Source: Temnothorax longispinosus (taxonomy: Eukaryota > Arthropoda > Insecta > Hymenoptera > Formicidae). Taken from it: a stretch of 64,000 bases of DNA. The stretch spans positions 1-64,000 of the forward strand of contig NW_027269981.1 of the NCBI RefSeq assembly GCF_030848805.1, read 5' to 3'. The notes beneath the pieces were generated by a model. That model ran no database searches. It worked only from the letters and a program-made list of their open reading frames with translations, and had not been told where the DNA came from. Both the position numbers and the translations under genes were made by a program. This document shows positions 30,781-42,689 of the stretch, piece by piece (position 1 is the stretch's first letter; the number at the start of each line of letters is the position of its first letter).

Positions 30781-32640
30781 TCAGAAAATGATCCTATAGA
30801 AAAGACAAGTACACTATAATTTAGTGCTAATTAAGTGCTAATTAAGTGCTCTAAAATAACGATAAAATATTGACAGATTATAACATTTATTTAAATATAC
30901 CATTATATATTGAACACAGTACCGTCGCGGTCGACACAAACACTTAAAAAATTTGCTGCATGAATATATTCAGTTACTAAAATGATCGAAAACATATATT
31001 TCCCAAATCTGAGTTCATTGCTAACAATAAAACAATTACGATAATTAAGTTAGACCAGCCGTTGGCGTTGAGCACTAAGTTCCGTCATCTGATCATCTAC
31101 GAATTAGTTGCTCGCATGATTATAGTATTAAAATAATTCTCAGACATTGTACTTTAAAAGAATATCACGATTCGAATTTAGTGCTAGCTGCAGAGGGTTG
31201 AAATCAATTAATTAACTCATGGGGCGCGCGCGCCGCGCTCTATAATTCGTTACTGCATCGACGACGTCGTGCGCTCGTCAGGATCTATATTCACGTGCCT
31301 TAATTGTTTTATGGCATAGGTAAAACAATTATTCTTTAATAATGTTTTGCATAACAATTTCAAATAAATTTTTATATTTTTCTCTTAAAAAACAATTATT
31401 AAAATGTATCCTATTATTTTTCAAGATTAGATGTACGTATATGTATTGAAAATGTAGTGTGACGGTTTAGCCCCGGGGGGTAGACGGTTTAGCCCCGGCA
31501 TTTTTGAGATTTCAATTTTTGCACCGTTGTCGTTTTTGCTCTATACCGGTTAAACAAAGCGACGTAGACAAAAATTTCCTATATAAATTTTGTAGCTAAA
31601 GGTTCACTCTTTACAGTGGTATACCACATTTAACCACAATTATTTATTTTGTTGTTAAAAATTGGCACCGAAAAAAAACGGACGGTTTAGCCCCGGTCTC
31701 CCCTACTTACGGAAAAGCGACACGTTGATTGGCTACCGCGTCGCTTCTTGCCGCGCAGGTCGGCGTAGTGTTCCTCCAGTAAGAGTTAGAACACCATCCA
31801 CCATTACAAGGGAGAAGTTAGTGGGAGTGAGACAAAGCACATCTCGAAGTACGAGAGTGGGGAGGCTGTCTCGATCTTTCGATGGTACGATTGGTACGCA
31901 TAATTTTCTGTTGCAAGCAAGAGCGGCCTTTTGTGCCTTGTTATCGAAGTCGCCATTGATTGAAAATCACTGACCGAATCATACCCTACAGGGAGCGGGT
32001 GTCAAAGGTGTTTGTTCGCAGTTTTGATAAAGTTAATTGGCTTTATCGTGGCCAAGGCCAATGATGATTCCATGATGAATAAAGGTATATATATTATATT
32101 AATAATTGTATATTTGCATCGTTTCAGTATTATATTTTCGACTTTTTTGATGACTGATTATTATAAATAATCATCTTTGTTGTGTATAACATATTGCTTC
32201 GGATTCTTAATGTTATGTTTCTATAGGGTTGTATATTGATCCCATATTTATTTACTTTTTTGACGAGAGTTTAACTAATCGATAAAAGTAATGTAATATA
32301 TTTGGCATAAATTTGCAAACTTCGGACTATTTATTTCCAAAACGGCTGAAAGAGTAAAATACTGATATTCTATATTCTTTATTTATACAGTTTAACAATA
32401 AGTTTTAATTTAGTATATTATTTATTATACAAAATTCAAAATACGAAGAAAAGTCTTTTGGTCGCACTTTTTATATCTATGCAAAATCCTAAAATAAATT
32501 ACGTATTATAGAAGTTTCGTGTACGCTCTACTTAGTCAGTTTACGTTTATTACTTCTTTAATCGCATTTTTAGACGTTATTTTTGAGACTTAAAATACAT
32601 TATAATTCATGTCCAATATACGCATAACATTGGAGACGAC
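30781..32640. repeat. AT-rich region with three GACGGTTTAGCCCCGG copies
   Basis: GACGGTTTAGCCCCGG occurs at about 31462, 31485 and 31681, so it may mark the ends of a 230-bp element. An ORF at 31662-31973 starts inside the motif and has no family features, so I do not call it a gene. The rest is AT-rich with no gene seen. Confidence 0.5.
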
Positions 32641-32739
32641 CGGGAAAAGCGGCATTACAGCGCTCTCGCGCGAAATGTAAACAGCGCAGAAAAGATTATT
32701 TGCTTGCTGTGACAATTGCAGAGAATGAGAATCCTCAAC

Positions 32740-33088
32740 AGCAACAGCAGCAACAGGACAACAGGGACAACAACAGGGACAACAACAAGGACAACAACAG
32801 GAGCAACAACAGGAACAACAGCAGCTGCAACCGCAAAATGCGCGGATATTGGAGTTGCGTAGGCAAATGCATAACATAAGGAACCAAATTCGAAAGGAGT
32901 TAGGACGAGGTCGATATATTTATGGTGGTCGTGGTCGCGGACGCGATTGTGGTCGTGGTCGTGGTCGTGGTCGCGGCTGCGGTCGTGGTCGTGGCCGTGG
33001 CCGTGGCCGTGGCCGTGGCCGTGGCCATGGCCATGGCTATGGCTATGGCAACCAGATAATTATTTATCCAAAAAATATCTATATATAA
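32740..33088 (+). CDS. Low-complexity Gln-rich / Arg-Gly-rich ORF
   Basis: The plus-strand frame reads a Gln tract (GQQQGQQQG, EQQQEQQQ), a short helix-like link (ILELRRQMHNIRNQIRKEL), about 30 Arg-Gly pairs and a GHGHGYGYGN tail, ending at 33088. There is no clear ATG; a stop lies just upstream of the Gln tract, so an upstream exon would be needed. RGG-like tails often bind RNA, but this may simply be an expanded microsatellite. Confidence 0.35.
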
Positions 33089-34289
33089 CTATCTGTTTTA
33101 CCGCATAATATTTTATTTTATATTTTTATATATACTGTATAACTTTAAATAAATTAATGAATTGTAATTGTGTGCATTTATTACATAAATATTTTATAAA
33201 TACAATTAGGAAAAAAGTAATTCCTCGAAAAAATATCTAGCAAGAATGATTCCTTTAGTTTTTCTAAAACTAAATATATAATAATAAAAATATGCTCTTG
33301 CACGGTCCGCACGTTTTTTTTAAATAATTTCAAGGTTTTTATATTTTCTTATAATTGTTATTTTAGTTATACTTAATGTCTCAATTTATTTATTAATTCA
33401 TTACTATTTTTTTCAATATGTTAAAATCACTTTTATATTTGTTAACTGATAGCCTATTTAGACTCTATTTGACAGATATATTAAAAATTTTATGATTATT
33501 TTATGATTTTAAATATGAAAATAAACACATGAATACAGTATATCTAAGTAGAAAAAGAAAAACAGTTAATCTTTATTCTTTAAGTAAAGAATAATTACAT
33601 TTGTAAAAATTATAGTTTAACGAGCAGTCATATAAGTATTAAGGAAATTATTTTGATATGTCGTTTAATATAATAAAAAGAATAAAGGAAAAGGATATAA
33701 ATTAAGACACAAATAAAAAGGTAAACATTTCATTTATCTGTGTTATTTTCTTCTTATACATTATGTACAGAATAAGCAAGTAAATATTGCAGTTCACGCT
33801 CTTGTGCAGTCATTGCGCGAACGCTTTATCCATTTCATTTATCTGTACTTATTTTCTTCTTATACATTATGTACAGATATTTAAAAAACAGTAATTCAGC
33901 GCTCTTCATTGACACTGTTAATTATAAATTTTACTACTGTTTTATTTTACGATCACTTAGTATCAATTGCAGTTCATGATATGAAATTCACTTGTAAATA
34001 TTACGCGAACGCTAATTTAATCAAAAGTTTCTGAACAATAAATACATAAAAAAAGATTATATAATAATAAATGCAGTTCACGAGTTTACAAGATCATTCC
34101 ACGAACGCATTTTACTTGCTGTATATGATTGATCGTTCAATCTCTCAAATGATCATTGCGCAAACGCAATATATTAATGTTCAATAATTTCTTTAGAGCT
34201 TTTAATATAATTTGTTAGAAGTAATATATACAATGATAATTTTGTAAATTACTTATGTCAACAGTAGGTATACATATATGTTAGAATGT

Positions 34290-34322
<33 letters not shown>

Positions 34323-34338
34323 TATATAATATATATAT

Positions 34339-34376
<38 letters not shown>

Positions 34377-35640
34377 GTCAATCAGCTATTTTGACGACAG
34401 TTTTTAGCAAGCATTGGCTCTTTTGACGACATCTGGCTATTTTGACGACGGTCGTCAAAGTTTTTACAGTTCTATTGTATATTTTGACGACTGTCGTCGA
34501 ACAAACCGTAATGATCAATCGGATAATTCAACGACACTGTATAGATTGACGACATAGTGTAGATCATTGACATATAGCAAAAAAAATTTTTGACATTACG
34601 TGAGGTTAGAAAATCTGTCATCGTATTATTTACAATTACATACATAATACGATGACAAATTTTCTGAAAGACGGTGTAAAAGCAATAATAAAGCAAAAAA
34701 TAATTAAAATGAAATAAGCGAGAGGTTAGAAAATATCAATCGATCATCGATCAGTCACATCAATCGATTTCATACTAAATGTTATTGGAATATAATAGGT
34801 ACATATTTGTGTAATCATTAATGTAGTAATTACACATCAAGAATAAAGAATGTTAAACGAAGATAAGTGAATCATTATACATATCATGCGTGAAACAGAA
34901 CGCACCTCAAGATGTGACATATTTTCTAACCTCACACTGTCACAACATTTTAATGCCTTATTATTGCTTTTAAACAACGTGGTATTGAATGAACATTGAA
35001 CATTGATAATCTTATCACAGCATAGATTTCAATAGCAGAGACAATACCATTGAAGACTATGTGTTGGAATCATCAAAGCCCATTTATTAAATATGTTTAT
35101 TATGGAAAAAATAATACTGCACTATCAACATATATGTTAGAAGATTGAATATTTACATTGCTATTCAGTTAATGTATATATAAGAAAATAATATTTTAAC
35201 ATTAAGAAGGCAAAGAGAAAAAATGGGAACAGGAAAATCTTTCATGGAGGAAAAAAGTGACACTGTATTTAAAGTTACATATGTATTCTAAAACTTGAAA
35301 CGAAAAAAAGGAAAAGAAAGAGATAAAACAAAAAAACAGGGAAAGCGCAACTATATAGAACACACATGAGAACAAGCATTTACGTAATTATCATTTATAT
35401 TATAATTACGTACGCTATTTAGAAGAAAAGCGGATTAAAACTTTTAATACACTACAACAATCTTATTCGTATTATGCTTAACTTTCTTTGGCAAAAGTAA
35501 CACTGATTTCTATACTATTGTTTAACAGATGACGGGCAGGAGAAACTGAACGCATTCTTATCGGAGATTTTTAAAATTATGAAAGAGTTAATAAAAACAT
35601 GTACAGCGATCTTTACAAGTCATTAACAAAAGAACACAAA
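33089..35640. other. AT-rich gene-free stretch
   Basis: No coding region seen. Local features are a 50-bp duplication (CATTTATCTGT...TACATTATGTACAGA) at about 33730 and 33837, repeated CGAACGC-type motifs near 33815-34165, a long (AT)n run at 34291-34373, and a cluster of TTTTGACGAC motifs at 34390-34560. Confidence 0.6.
34291..34373. repeat. (TA)n microsatellite
   Basis: About 80 bp of TA repeats with regular TAATATATATA interruptions. Confidence 0.95.
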
Positions 35641-35729
35641 AAGATTGCTAACAGTATATCAGATTCTGTATAAGAAGTAAATTAGGACGTATTTGAATGC
35701 ATTAATTTGATTTTAAAATATTAAAAGAA

Positions 35730-36190
35730 ATCTAACGTACCCGAAAAAAATTCTTACGTTTTCGAATTGCCTGAGTATAACAAACAAAAGTACAAATATT
35801 TCAGAGCTTGCATTTTAATGCGTAAATTCTCAAGTGAATGTAATGCAATTCAGTCTAATACTTTACATGGTAAATTGTTGCGAAAGCATGTTGCAACATA
35901 CTGTATACAACTAAATCTTAATAATATGGAAGTATCGGATCTTGCCACATTTATGGGGCATTCCGAAAAGATTCACAAGGATCATTATGTGTACAATATG
36001 TTGCAACATACTAATAATCGAAGTAAAGGCTTTATTGGCTAACAGCCGTTAGCAACCAGAGATAATATTGCAAATTTCCCAATACCTGGTAGCTGTTCAA
36101 GGAAATTACCAACATGCAAGTAGCGAATCTTCAACGGAAAGTAATATAGACGACGAATTATATGACTACCAAGCACAAAAAGATTGCTGA
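35730..36190 (+). pseudogene. Tyrosine-recombinase-like remnant (Crypton-like)
   Basis: Open from about 35740 (SYVFELPEYNKQKYKYFRA) to 36042, with TLHGKLLRKHVATYCIQLNL and DLATFMGHSEKIHKDHY. The RKH..T, GH and HxxHY features match the C-terminal active-site region of tyrosine recombinases of the kind carried by Crypton-type transposons. A second frame from about 36055 to 36190 (ILQISQYLVAVQG) fits the usual continuation, so a frameshift lies near 36030. The catalytic N-terminal Arg region is missing. Confidence 0.6.
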
Positions 36191-36291
36191 CAAATATATT
36201 AGATTCTCGAATATAAAATAAACGGCCTAATTAAGAGCCAAGCGCGATAAATGCTTTGCAAATGTTAATTCTAACTTTTTACATATTTCCT

Positions 36292-36433
36292 ACCTTAGTA
36301 AATTGCGCGCCGACTAAATTATCAGACTTGCAACGCAGCTCCAGTTGGAGTAGTAAAATCCCCTCCCTCCTTACTACTCCAACCGGAGTTGTTGCAAGTC
36401 TGACAATTTAGTCGGAGCGCAGTTTACTAAGGT
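36292..36433. mobile_element. Perfect-stem foldback MITE, 142 bp
   Basis: ACCTTAGTAAA...TTACTACTCC is mirrored almost base for base, with a loop of fewer than 20 bp (TCCCCTCCC). Outer arms contain GCGCGCCGACTAAATTATC, which resembles sequence next to the direct repeat at 10212. Confidence 0.8.
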
Positions 36434-36651
36434 TGAAAATGTGTAATAATTTAAAAATAACATTTACCGCGCCTGACAACGAGAACGACACAAAATTCGT
36501 GATACAAACCAAAGACTGTAATAATGAGAAGACGACTAACGACATTAAATACATCTTGTGGTAAGTTTAGCTAACGTTATAAATTATATCGGAAATAGCA
36601 ACGACATATATAAATAGATCAAGTATTCTTCATGTTTTTGCCATGGAGGGG

Positions 36652-38185
36652 GTGAAGTCGGGAGTTGGCAGTTTATAACTCCGCTAGCCATCAATATATC
36701 GCACAGTGCTTGCAATAATCCGCACGCTCTTATAGTTCGTTGACAAGCTGCGACTGCCTTCACACAAAACAATTGTTATTAATTAAAGGTAACAACAAGA
36801 CAAATAATGTAAATTCCATATAGCGCTAATATTTTTGAGCTACCTGAGCAGGAGGACTCGCTGCTACTAGCGCTCGTACAACTCGCACCATGCAGTGAAC
36901 ATTGGACACCTTCTGTGGGCTCCATCCACCAAGATTGTTATCCTCCGTTTCATTGAGAATTTGGAATATTGGCGTCAATTTCTGAATATAGCTACCTGTA
37001 CCGTTGGAATATAAAAATTATTACAGAACGGCGAAAATTATACAAGTTGGTAGAGAAATCCAATGACAAGTATATTACCTTCCTTAAAGAAGTCTTGGTC
37101 ACTGACGTTTCCCCTGAGAAAATTTAATATCAGCACAGGAGGCAATCTTCCACAACAATACCACCATCTGCGTGGCCCTCTTGCTCAATAACATCAAATA
37201 TGCGATCAAACGCACTTTCAAACGCCACTATCTTTTGTATGTTAGCATTGCCTTTTGTCAATTGAATGAGCAGCAACAAGACCTATATATCAAGTATAAA
37301 TAACATGTTACAAGCAAAGCTCTTACTATTCCAGAAGCGTTTGTTCAAAAATAATAAATTTAACATACATCATTGCGTATAACTTCTCTGTTGTCACTCA
37401 GCAAATCCATCAGTCATCAGTTTAGAGACACCCATAGGGCTGACCAGAATTATTTCCTGAATATCTTTAGATCTATTCGCCAGCAAATGCGTCAGTAGCT
37501 TCAGCGCTGGCCACCTGACACGGAAGTCAAACTCCTTGAGAAATGTCAGCCACAAACCAACACTGTCCGATTGCTTAATGAATATTTCTGTAAACTGTTC
37601 CCCTATTTGGTTCTTGGAGCCGTGTTTATCGACTGAAATAACGCGAGGCGATCAGACGTAAAATTGATTATGCCAAAGAAATAACGCAGTCTTATACCTT
37701 CTTCGTTGAATGTTTCAGGATTCGTTATATTGCACAGAGTATCCAAAGCCAGGCCGATTATCTCGTAATCTGTCCTGTCCATCTCCAGCACCTGCCTGAG
37801 CGCGTCCATTTCCTAAGCACCCACCTCCACGCGATACGTGCGTGATAACGCCTTGAGCGCACGGCAGGCATCTCTTCCGTCGTACAGCAGAATAGAAGAC
37901 TGCAGTCTGTCCACTAGTCTCTCCACCTGTGTTACAGAAATATTGTAAAAGAAACGGCATCGTGAGCTACCTGTAATTAAGTCCGTCAGCCAGGAAGCTT
38001 TATCGGATAATTAGCAGCGAAAGCGCTCACGACGTTCGTTCAAAACATAGGGAAGTAACCTTCCTCCGGCGCGTGAAAACATGAAATATTCATCGGTTCC
38101 CACTCACCGTATCGGCACCCGTCGGCTGCGTACCGGCGGGAGCGGTTCTCAAGACGGATTTCAGGCTGCTTTTAAAATACTCCAT
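36652..38185 (-). pseudogene. General vesicular transport factor p115 (USO1) pseudogene, 5' half
   Basis: Exons with good splice sites: 38108-38185 (start MEYFKSSLKSVLRTAP), 37698-37926 (DACRALKALSRTYRVEVG, EMDALRQVLEMDRTDYEIIG), 37369-37632 (EQFTEIFIKQ, FDFRVRWPALKLLTHLL), 37079-37282 (GNANIQKIVAFESAFDRI), 36844-36995 and about 36652-36754 (CQRTIRACGLLQALCDILM). These match the armadillo-like head of the Golgi tether p115 in order. Lesions: TAG at 37813-37815, a tandem 7-bp duplication CATCAGT near 37408-37421, and a frameshift near 37135. Introns are kept, so it is a duplicated gene copy, not a retrocopy; the C-terminal coiled coil is missing. Confidence 0.88.
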
Positions 38186-38252
38186 TTCTTTCTCGGCGAG
38201 ATTTCTTTCCACCGCCTGTCGGTGTAAACTACACGTCACACGTCGACACTTT

Positions 38253-38390
38253 AAGGTTATTCTACATAGAAGTCATAGTCGTGAGTTGTAAGAAATTGAC
38301 CAATCACATTCGAAGTTGAGGAGAATATTCAATCTATGATTGGTCAATTTCTTACAACTCACGACTACGACTTCTATGTAGAATAACCTT
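38253..38390. mobile_element. Hairpin MITE 1
   Basis: AAGGTTATTCTACATAGAAG...GACCAATCA is mirrored as TGATTGGTC...CTTCTATGTAGAATAACCTT with a loop of about 25 bp. Confidence 0.85.
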
Positions 38391-38428
38391 TATGCCCGAT
38401 CTACAATAGCTGTAGTAAGCTGTAGTAG

Positions 38429-38564
38429 GCCCGGTATCCACGATGCAAGAACTGTGTCCAAGTTTCGGTTTAAGCCAATGAAACTTCTACTTTTTTGTAA
38501 GAGCTGCAAGTTTATTGGTTTAAATCGAAACTTGGACACAGTTCTTGCATCGTGGACACCGGGC
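38429..38564. mobile_element. Hairpin MITE 2
   Basis: GCCCGGTATCCACGATGCAA and its inverted counterpart TTGCATCGTGGACACCGGGC bound the element. Inner arms also pair (ACTGTGTCCAAGTTTCG). Confidence 0.85.
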
Positions 38565-38566
38565 TG

Positions 38567-38659
38567 TAAGCCTCAAGATGTAAGAAATTGATCAATCACA
38601 GTCGATTATTCTCCTCACATTCGCCTGTAATTGGTCAATTTTTTACGGCTTGAGGCTTA
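38567..38659. mobile_element. Hairpin MITE 3
   Basis: TAAGCCTCAAGATGTAAGAA is mirrored imperfectly by TTTTTTACGGCTTGAGGCTTA. The inner ATTGATCAATCACAG resembles MITE 1 inner sequence (AATTGACCAATCACA), so 1 and 3 may be related. Confidence 0.75.
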
Positions 38660-38662
38660 AGC

Positions 38663-38792
38663 GGGGAGCACACACTTCTGCATAACGCATAATGTGTAAG
38701 CATAAGAAAATTGATTGGTCCATACACATGTGCATAAGAAAATAGACCAATCCCCCTCCCTCGCACCCCCCCGTTGTGTGTGTGTGCTTCCC
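38663..38792. mobile_element. Hairpin MITE 4
   Basis: GGGGAGCACACAC and GTGTGTGTGCTTCCC make the ends; internal ATTGATTGGTCC and GGACCAAT-like sequence partly pair. Confidence 0.6.
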
Positions 38793-39861
38793 ATGCATAA
38801 TTAAACTAATAAAACTCTCAGCGTGAGACCTAACTGCTTGAATCGAGATGCTTGGTTATTCTGCACGATTGATTCATTTAAAATTGGCGCAGTTTTACAT
38901 GCGCGTGCGACCACTGAGCATGCGCGTGTGGCCGCAGGGCATGGTCGTAGTCGCTGCATCTCGTCGGTATGACAGGAATCATAACCTGATTCCTGTCAAC
39001 TTTAACCGTTAATATCTCGTTTCGCGGGGCAGAGCGACACTTTTTTCTGCCAGATTCGGTCGTTTCGTGCAAAAACGCGTCGATTAAGCCCAAGTTGAAC
39101 GAAATCGGTGAGGAGGCCACTATTCTTTAGATTTACCTTAATTATTTATTGGATTCATATTGATCTAACATTTCTCTATGGAAAACGCTGTAACTGTACA
39201 CACAGCTGCGTCACATTTGTCCCATATGCTCGCCTATTGTGCAAGGGGCTTAAGATTGCCGGGAAAATCAACTCAAATAAGATGATTTATCAAAATGACC
39301 ATTTAGCATTGGGAAATATGCATAATGACCGGGCAATTTGATTAATTTTTCTCTATTAATCATATTGGCCGAACAAATTGGGAATTATGCATAATGCCCG
39401 GCCATTATGCATAATGCCCAATTTATCAAATTGCCCGTAACATATATACAACATTTTATATATGTGTGTACACGTATGCATTTCGTATCGTCGAATATTT
39501 TTGAAATACTTGAAAAATATCGTTTCACAGGATTGTCCTCCATAAGAAACAATCGACACGCAACAATATCACTCGCGTGTGTTATCACTTTTGCACGCTC
39601 TATCGCTGCGCAAAGACTCGCGTTATATCATGCCGATAGGAATATTTTGAAAATAAAACAAAGCAATGATTCAATCGACGTTGAATAATTATCGATTACG
39701 ATAATATTGAATGCAATTCAATCATTATATTTGATTTTTCTCAAAGTATCCTCATGAAAATAACTACTGAAATAAAATTTTACATTTAACAGTGGACGTC
39801 CATGTGCCATCTGGGTATTTACGTACCTATTTTCGTACTTAAAAATCGTGGCACAATTTTT
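38793..39861. other. Intergenic region with repeated ATGCATAATGCCCGG motifs
   Basis: No gene seen. Near 39310-39430 the motifs TGCATAATGACCGGGCAATTTG, TGCATAATGCCCGGCC and TGCATAATGCCCAATTTATCAAATTGCCCG form short direct and inverted copies, suggesting another small inverted-repeat element. Confidence 0.5.
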
Positions 39862-41029
39862 TTATTTACGCGGGCAAAGTTTTTGATCGCGGCACATTTG
39901 TCTGACCTGCTCCAACATGTCGCGGTACCTGTTACCAAATTCTTCGCTGTGCAATCCGTCGCATAGCTGAAGGAGTCGGTAGCGCAGTTGCGCAGGCGTA
40001 AAAATCGCGAACTCGGGGCGCGAACTTATGAGAGTTGCCCACGACGATAAGGTGTTGGGGGTAAACGTTGTTAGGGCGTGTCTCATTATTTGTAGGTCCA
40101 TGCAAGACGTAAAGTCGCGTATCGTCATTTTTGGACCCGGCCTTTTTTTGGATCCGCTCAAAGTGGCCGAGGTGGTCGAGTCACCAATGTTTATAATTTT
40201 CGACGTCGACGGTGAGGCTGCTGCATTTTTCAGTTTTTTTGAACCTCTCGAGGTCGAGATGTCCGAGGTGGTTGCCTAGTTATAACCGCTAATTTTGAAT
40301 TTCGGCGGCATCGGCGACGACTGCGGCGACGGCGGTCGCGACGATGATGGTGGTGCACGACGGCCATTTGACTTGGCCGTCGTTCGGATTGGTAGTCCTT
40401 TGGATCGTCTCTGGGTCGAGGTGGTCGAGGTGGTCGAGTCATGGATTTCTATCGTTGGTAAGGCTGCTGCTGTTGCTTTCGATCGCTTTGAGCGTCTCGA
40501 GGTCGAGGTGGTCGAGTCATAGATTTCGATCATTGGAAAGGCCGCTGCTGCTGCTTTCGAACGCTTTGAGCGTCTCGAGGTCGAGGTGTCCGAGGTGGTT
40601 GCCGAGTTATAACCGCTAATTTTGAATTTCGGCGGCATCGGCGACGACGGCGGCGACGGCGGTCGCGACGGTAACGGTGGTGCACGACGGCCATTCGACT
40701 CTTGGTCGGATGAGACGCTCACGTGTTCTGTCGCTACAGCAGCAGCAGAACGACTACCAGTAGCGGTGGTAACGGAAGGCTGACATTCGTCTTCGTGCTT
40801 CGTGCGTCGATTCAACGGGCTGCGACGGTACGATAAACGTTCCCATCGTTCCTTTCCATTTCTTACCAACTTTTCGACGGAGCGCCTTATATTCGTCCAA
40901 CGGTTGTTTTCTTTTTCTACTAATTTCTGGAGGCCGCGGCTGAGAATCGTCTCGCCGTCGTCGTCGTCGTCGTCGTCGGACGATGAACCGTGACGGTGGC
41001 GGGGGCGGCGGCGGCGGGGATCACCACGA

Positions 41030-41068
<39 letters not shown>

Positions 41069-42681
41069 GAGGAGGAGGAGGAGGAGGAGGAGGAGGAGGA
41101 GGAGGAGGACAGTGGCATTGGTCTATTGCGTTTTTTGCAGCGGCGTATTCTTCGCAATCGTTGCGCGACATGTCGTACCGTTACCGTTTGAACGGGGTAT
41201 TTTTTTACAACGCACCACTTGTAATAATTTCTGGTTGGTCGTACTACGTACAGCGGGAATACGTCCATGTGGTTGGCGATAAACCTTAATAACGTATGAC
41301 GGAATCGAGGTTCGTCGTCGATACGTACCGTCATTCGCGCGACGCGCGCGAACGGTGTCTCGGGCTCGAGGATGGCTCGTCCGATTCTGTGAGGTTTAAG
41401 TACGATGTTCGCGACTTTACCGCAAAGTTGTCGATACGGGTGAGATTTAACTTCGCGTAAAAAGGACCGTAATTTAAAGGCCCTTTCGCAACGCTGGTAA
41501 TAACGTTGCGTTATTACATTTGTTTGTATGCTCGATATATTGTCGCGGGTGAGAAAGTGCGAGTACGCCCACGACGCGTACATCGCGACTAGGAATCTCG
41601 CGATTCGTCTTCTTTCGTCATCGTCATCCACTTCCTCGAGCATTTCGACGTTAAAAATTACGTCTCGCGCGTGTCAAACCGGGTTCGCGAAACACGAATT
41701 GAGAGCTGTCGCGTATACGGGATATACGAAATCGTCTGTTGGGTCGTTGAACGGACGCAATCGTATTATTCCTCGATCCGCGGAGGCCATCTCTTTACCG
41801 TTGCAGAACATATTTCCCGTTACGTAGTAGTTGAATACGGGATTTAGCCCGTGCGCGAAGTACATGGCCCGAAATTCGGCCCGTATCGCCCGGTTCGTCG
41901 TAGCGTTTGGTATCCACAGACGCGCGTCGTATTTCACGTTTTTACATTTGGCGATCTTTCCCAAATGTCGAAGGTCTCGTCCGACGCAAATGTTGACGTG
42001 TCTCGTCCAGTTTTCTACTCGTTACACGAGACCGCGCCTCAACAGCACGCGCGTCGTTACGCACATATTGTTATCGTCGAACACGCCGTAACGGTCTAAT
42101 CTTACCGACATAACGTTAGGGTGGTTGAGCGAGTCGAATGTCAGAACCTCCTCTATTCTGACCGCGGGATCGCCTCTTACGTAATTATCGCAGTACGCGA
42201 GTAAGTCCGTCACGTACTGTCGATATTGCTTCGCGATCGAAGAGAATAAGCGATTGCCGTCGGCGAATCCGCGGCAGATCGAGTACGCCGCCGTATATCC
42301 TGACTCTGTTGGCCTTGCCATTTTTGCCGCCGAGTTGTACGCCTCCATATACGTGATCACGCGATCGTGCACCGGGGAGACGCTAGCGTCAAAGTAACCG
42401 TATTTGTCCGTAAAGCCGACGCGATATCTATGCGTTGTTTTGTAGCGGGCGAGTTTAATTCCACCCGCGCAAACGCCAACGAGCGAATCGGCGCCTCTGC
42501 CGGACAGTTTAACGAGCAACGCGTTATCCACGTTCCAAGGTCTCAGAACGTCGGCTCGGTGAATCTGCACGATATCGACGTGCGGATGGTCGACGTCGAC
42601 CATGCGTTCCAACATCTGTCCGGCGATATGTTTTTGGAGGCGCATGCCATGCTCGCACATGTAAAATCGCACGTACGACAT
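39862..42681 (-). pseudogene. Large virus-like gene, 3' part, with in-frame stops
   Basis: One frame runs from 42681 to 39862, interrupted only by stops at 42022 (TAA), 41674 (TGA) and 40276 (TAG); no frameshift is needed. The N-terminal two thirds look like a folded protein (VGFTDKYGYFDASVSP, ADVLRPWNVDNALLVKLSG, ICVGRDLRHLGKIAKC, MTVRIDDEPRFRHTLL). Then come Ser/Asp tracts encoded by microsatellites, two copies of a Pro-rich block ending PPKFKISGYN with RRSKRSK repeats, and a conserved-looking tail (RPEFAIFTPAQLRYRLLQLC). High GC and no introns suggest a DNA-virus origin. The family is not recognised. The 5' end is cut by the TIR element at 42690. Confidence 0.55.
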
Positions 42682-42689
42682 GCCGCACG

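Noticed and set aside
31662..31973. 103-aa ORF
   Set aside because: It starts inside a repeated motif, is Arg/Ser-rich with no family features; insufficient support.
32590..32877. Minus-strand Cys-rich ORF (SCCCSCCCP...)
   Set aside because: Reverse complement of the Gln-coding CAACAA tract; simple-sequence artefact.
40983..41289. Gly/Arg and Gly/Val-rich ORFs on the plus strand
   Set aside because: They are the reverse of the Ser/Asp microsatellite tract in the virus-like gene.
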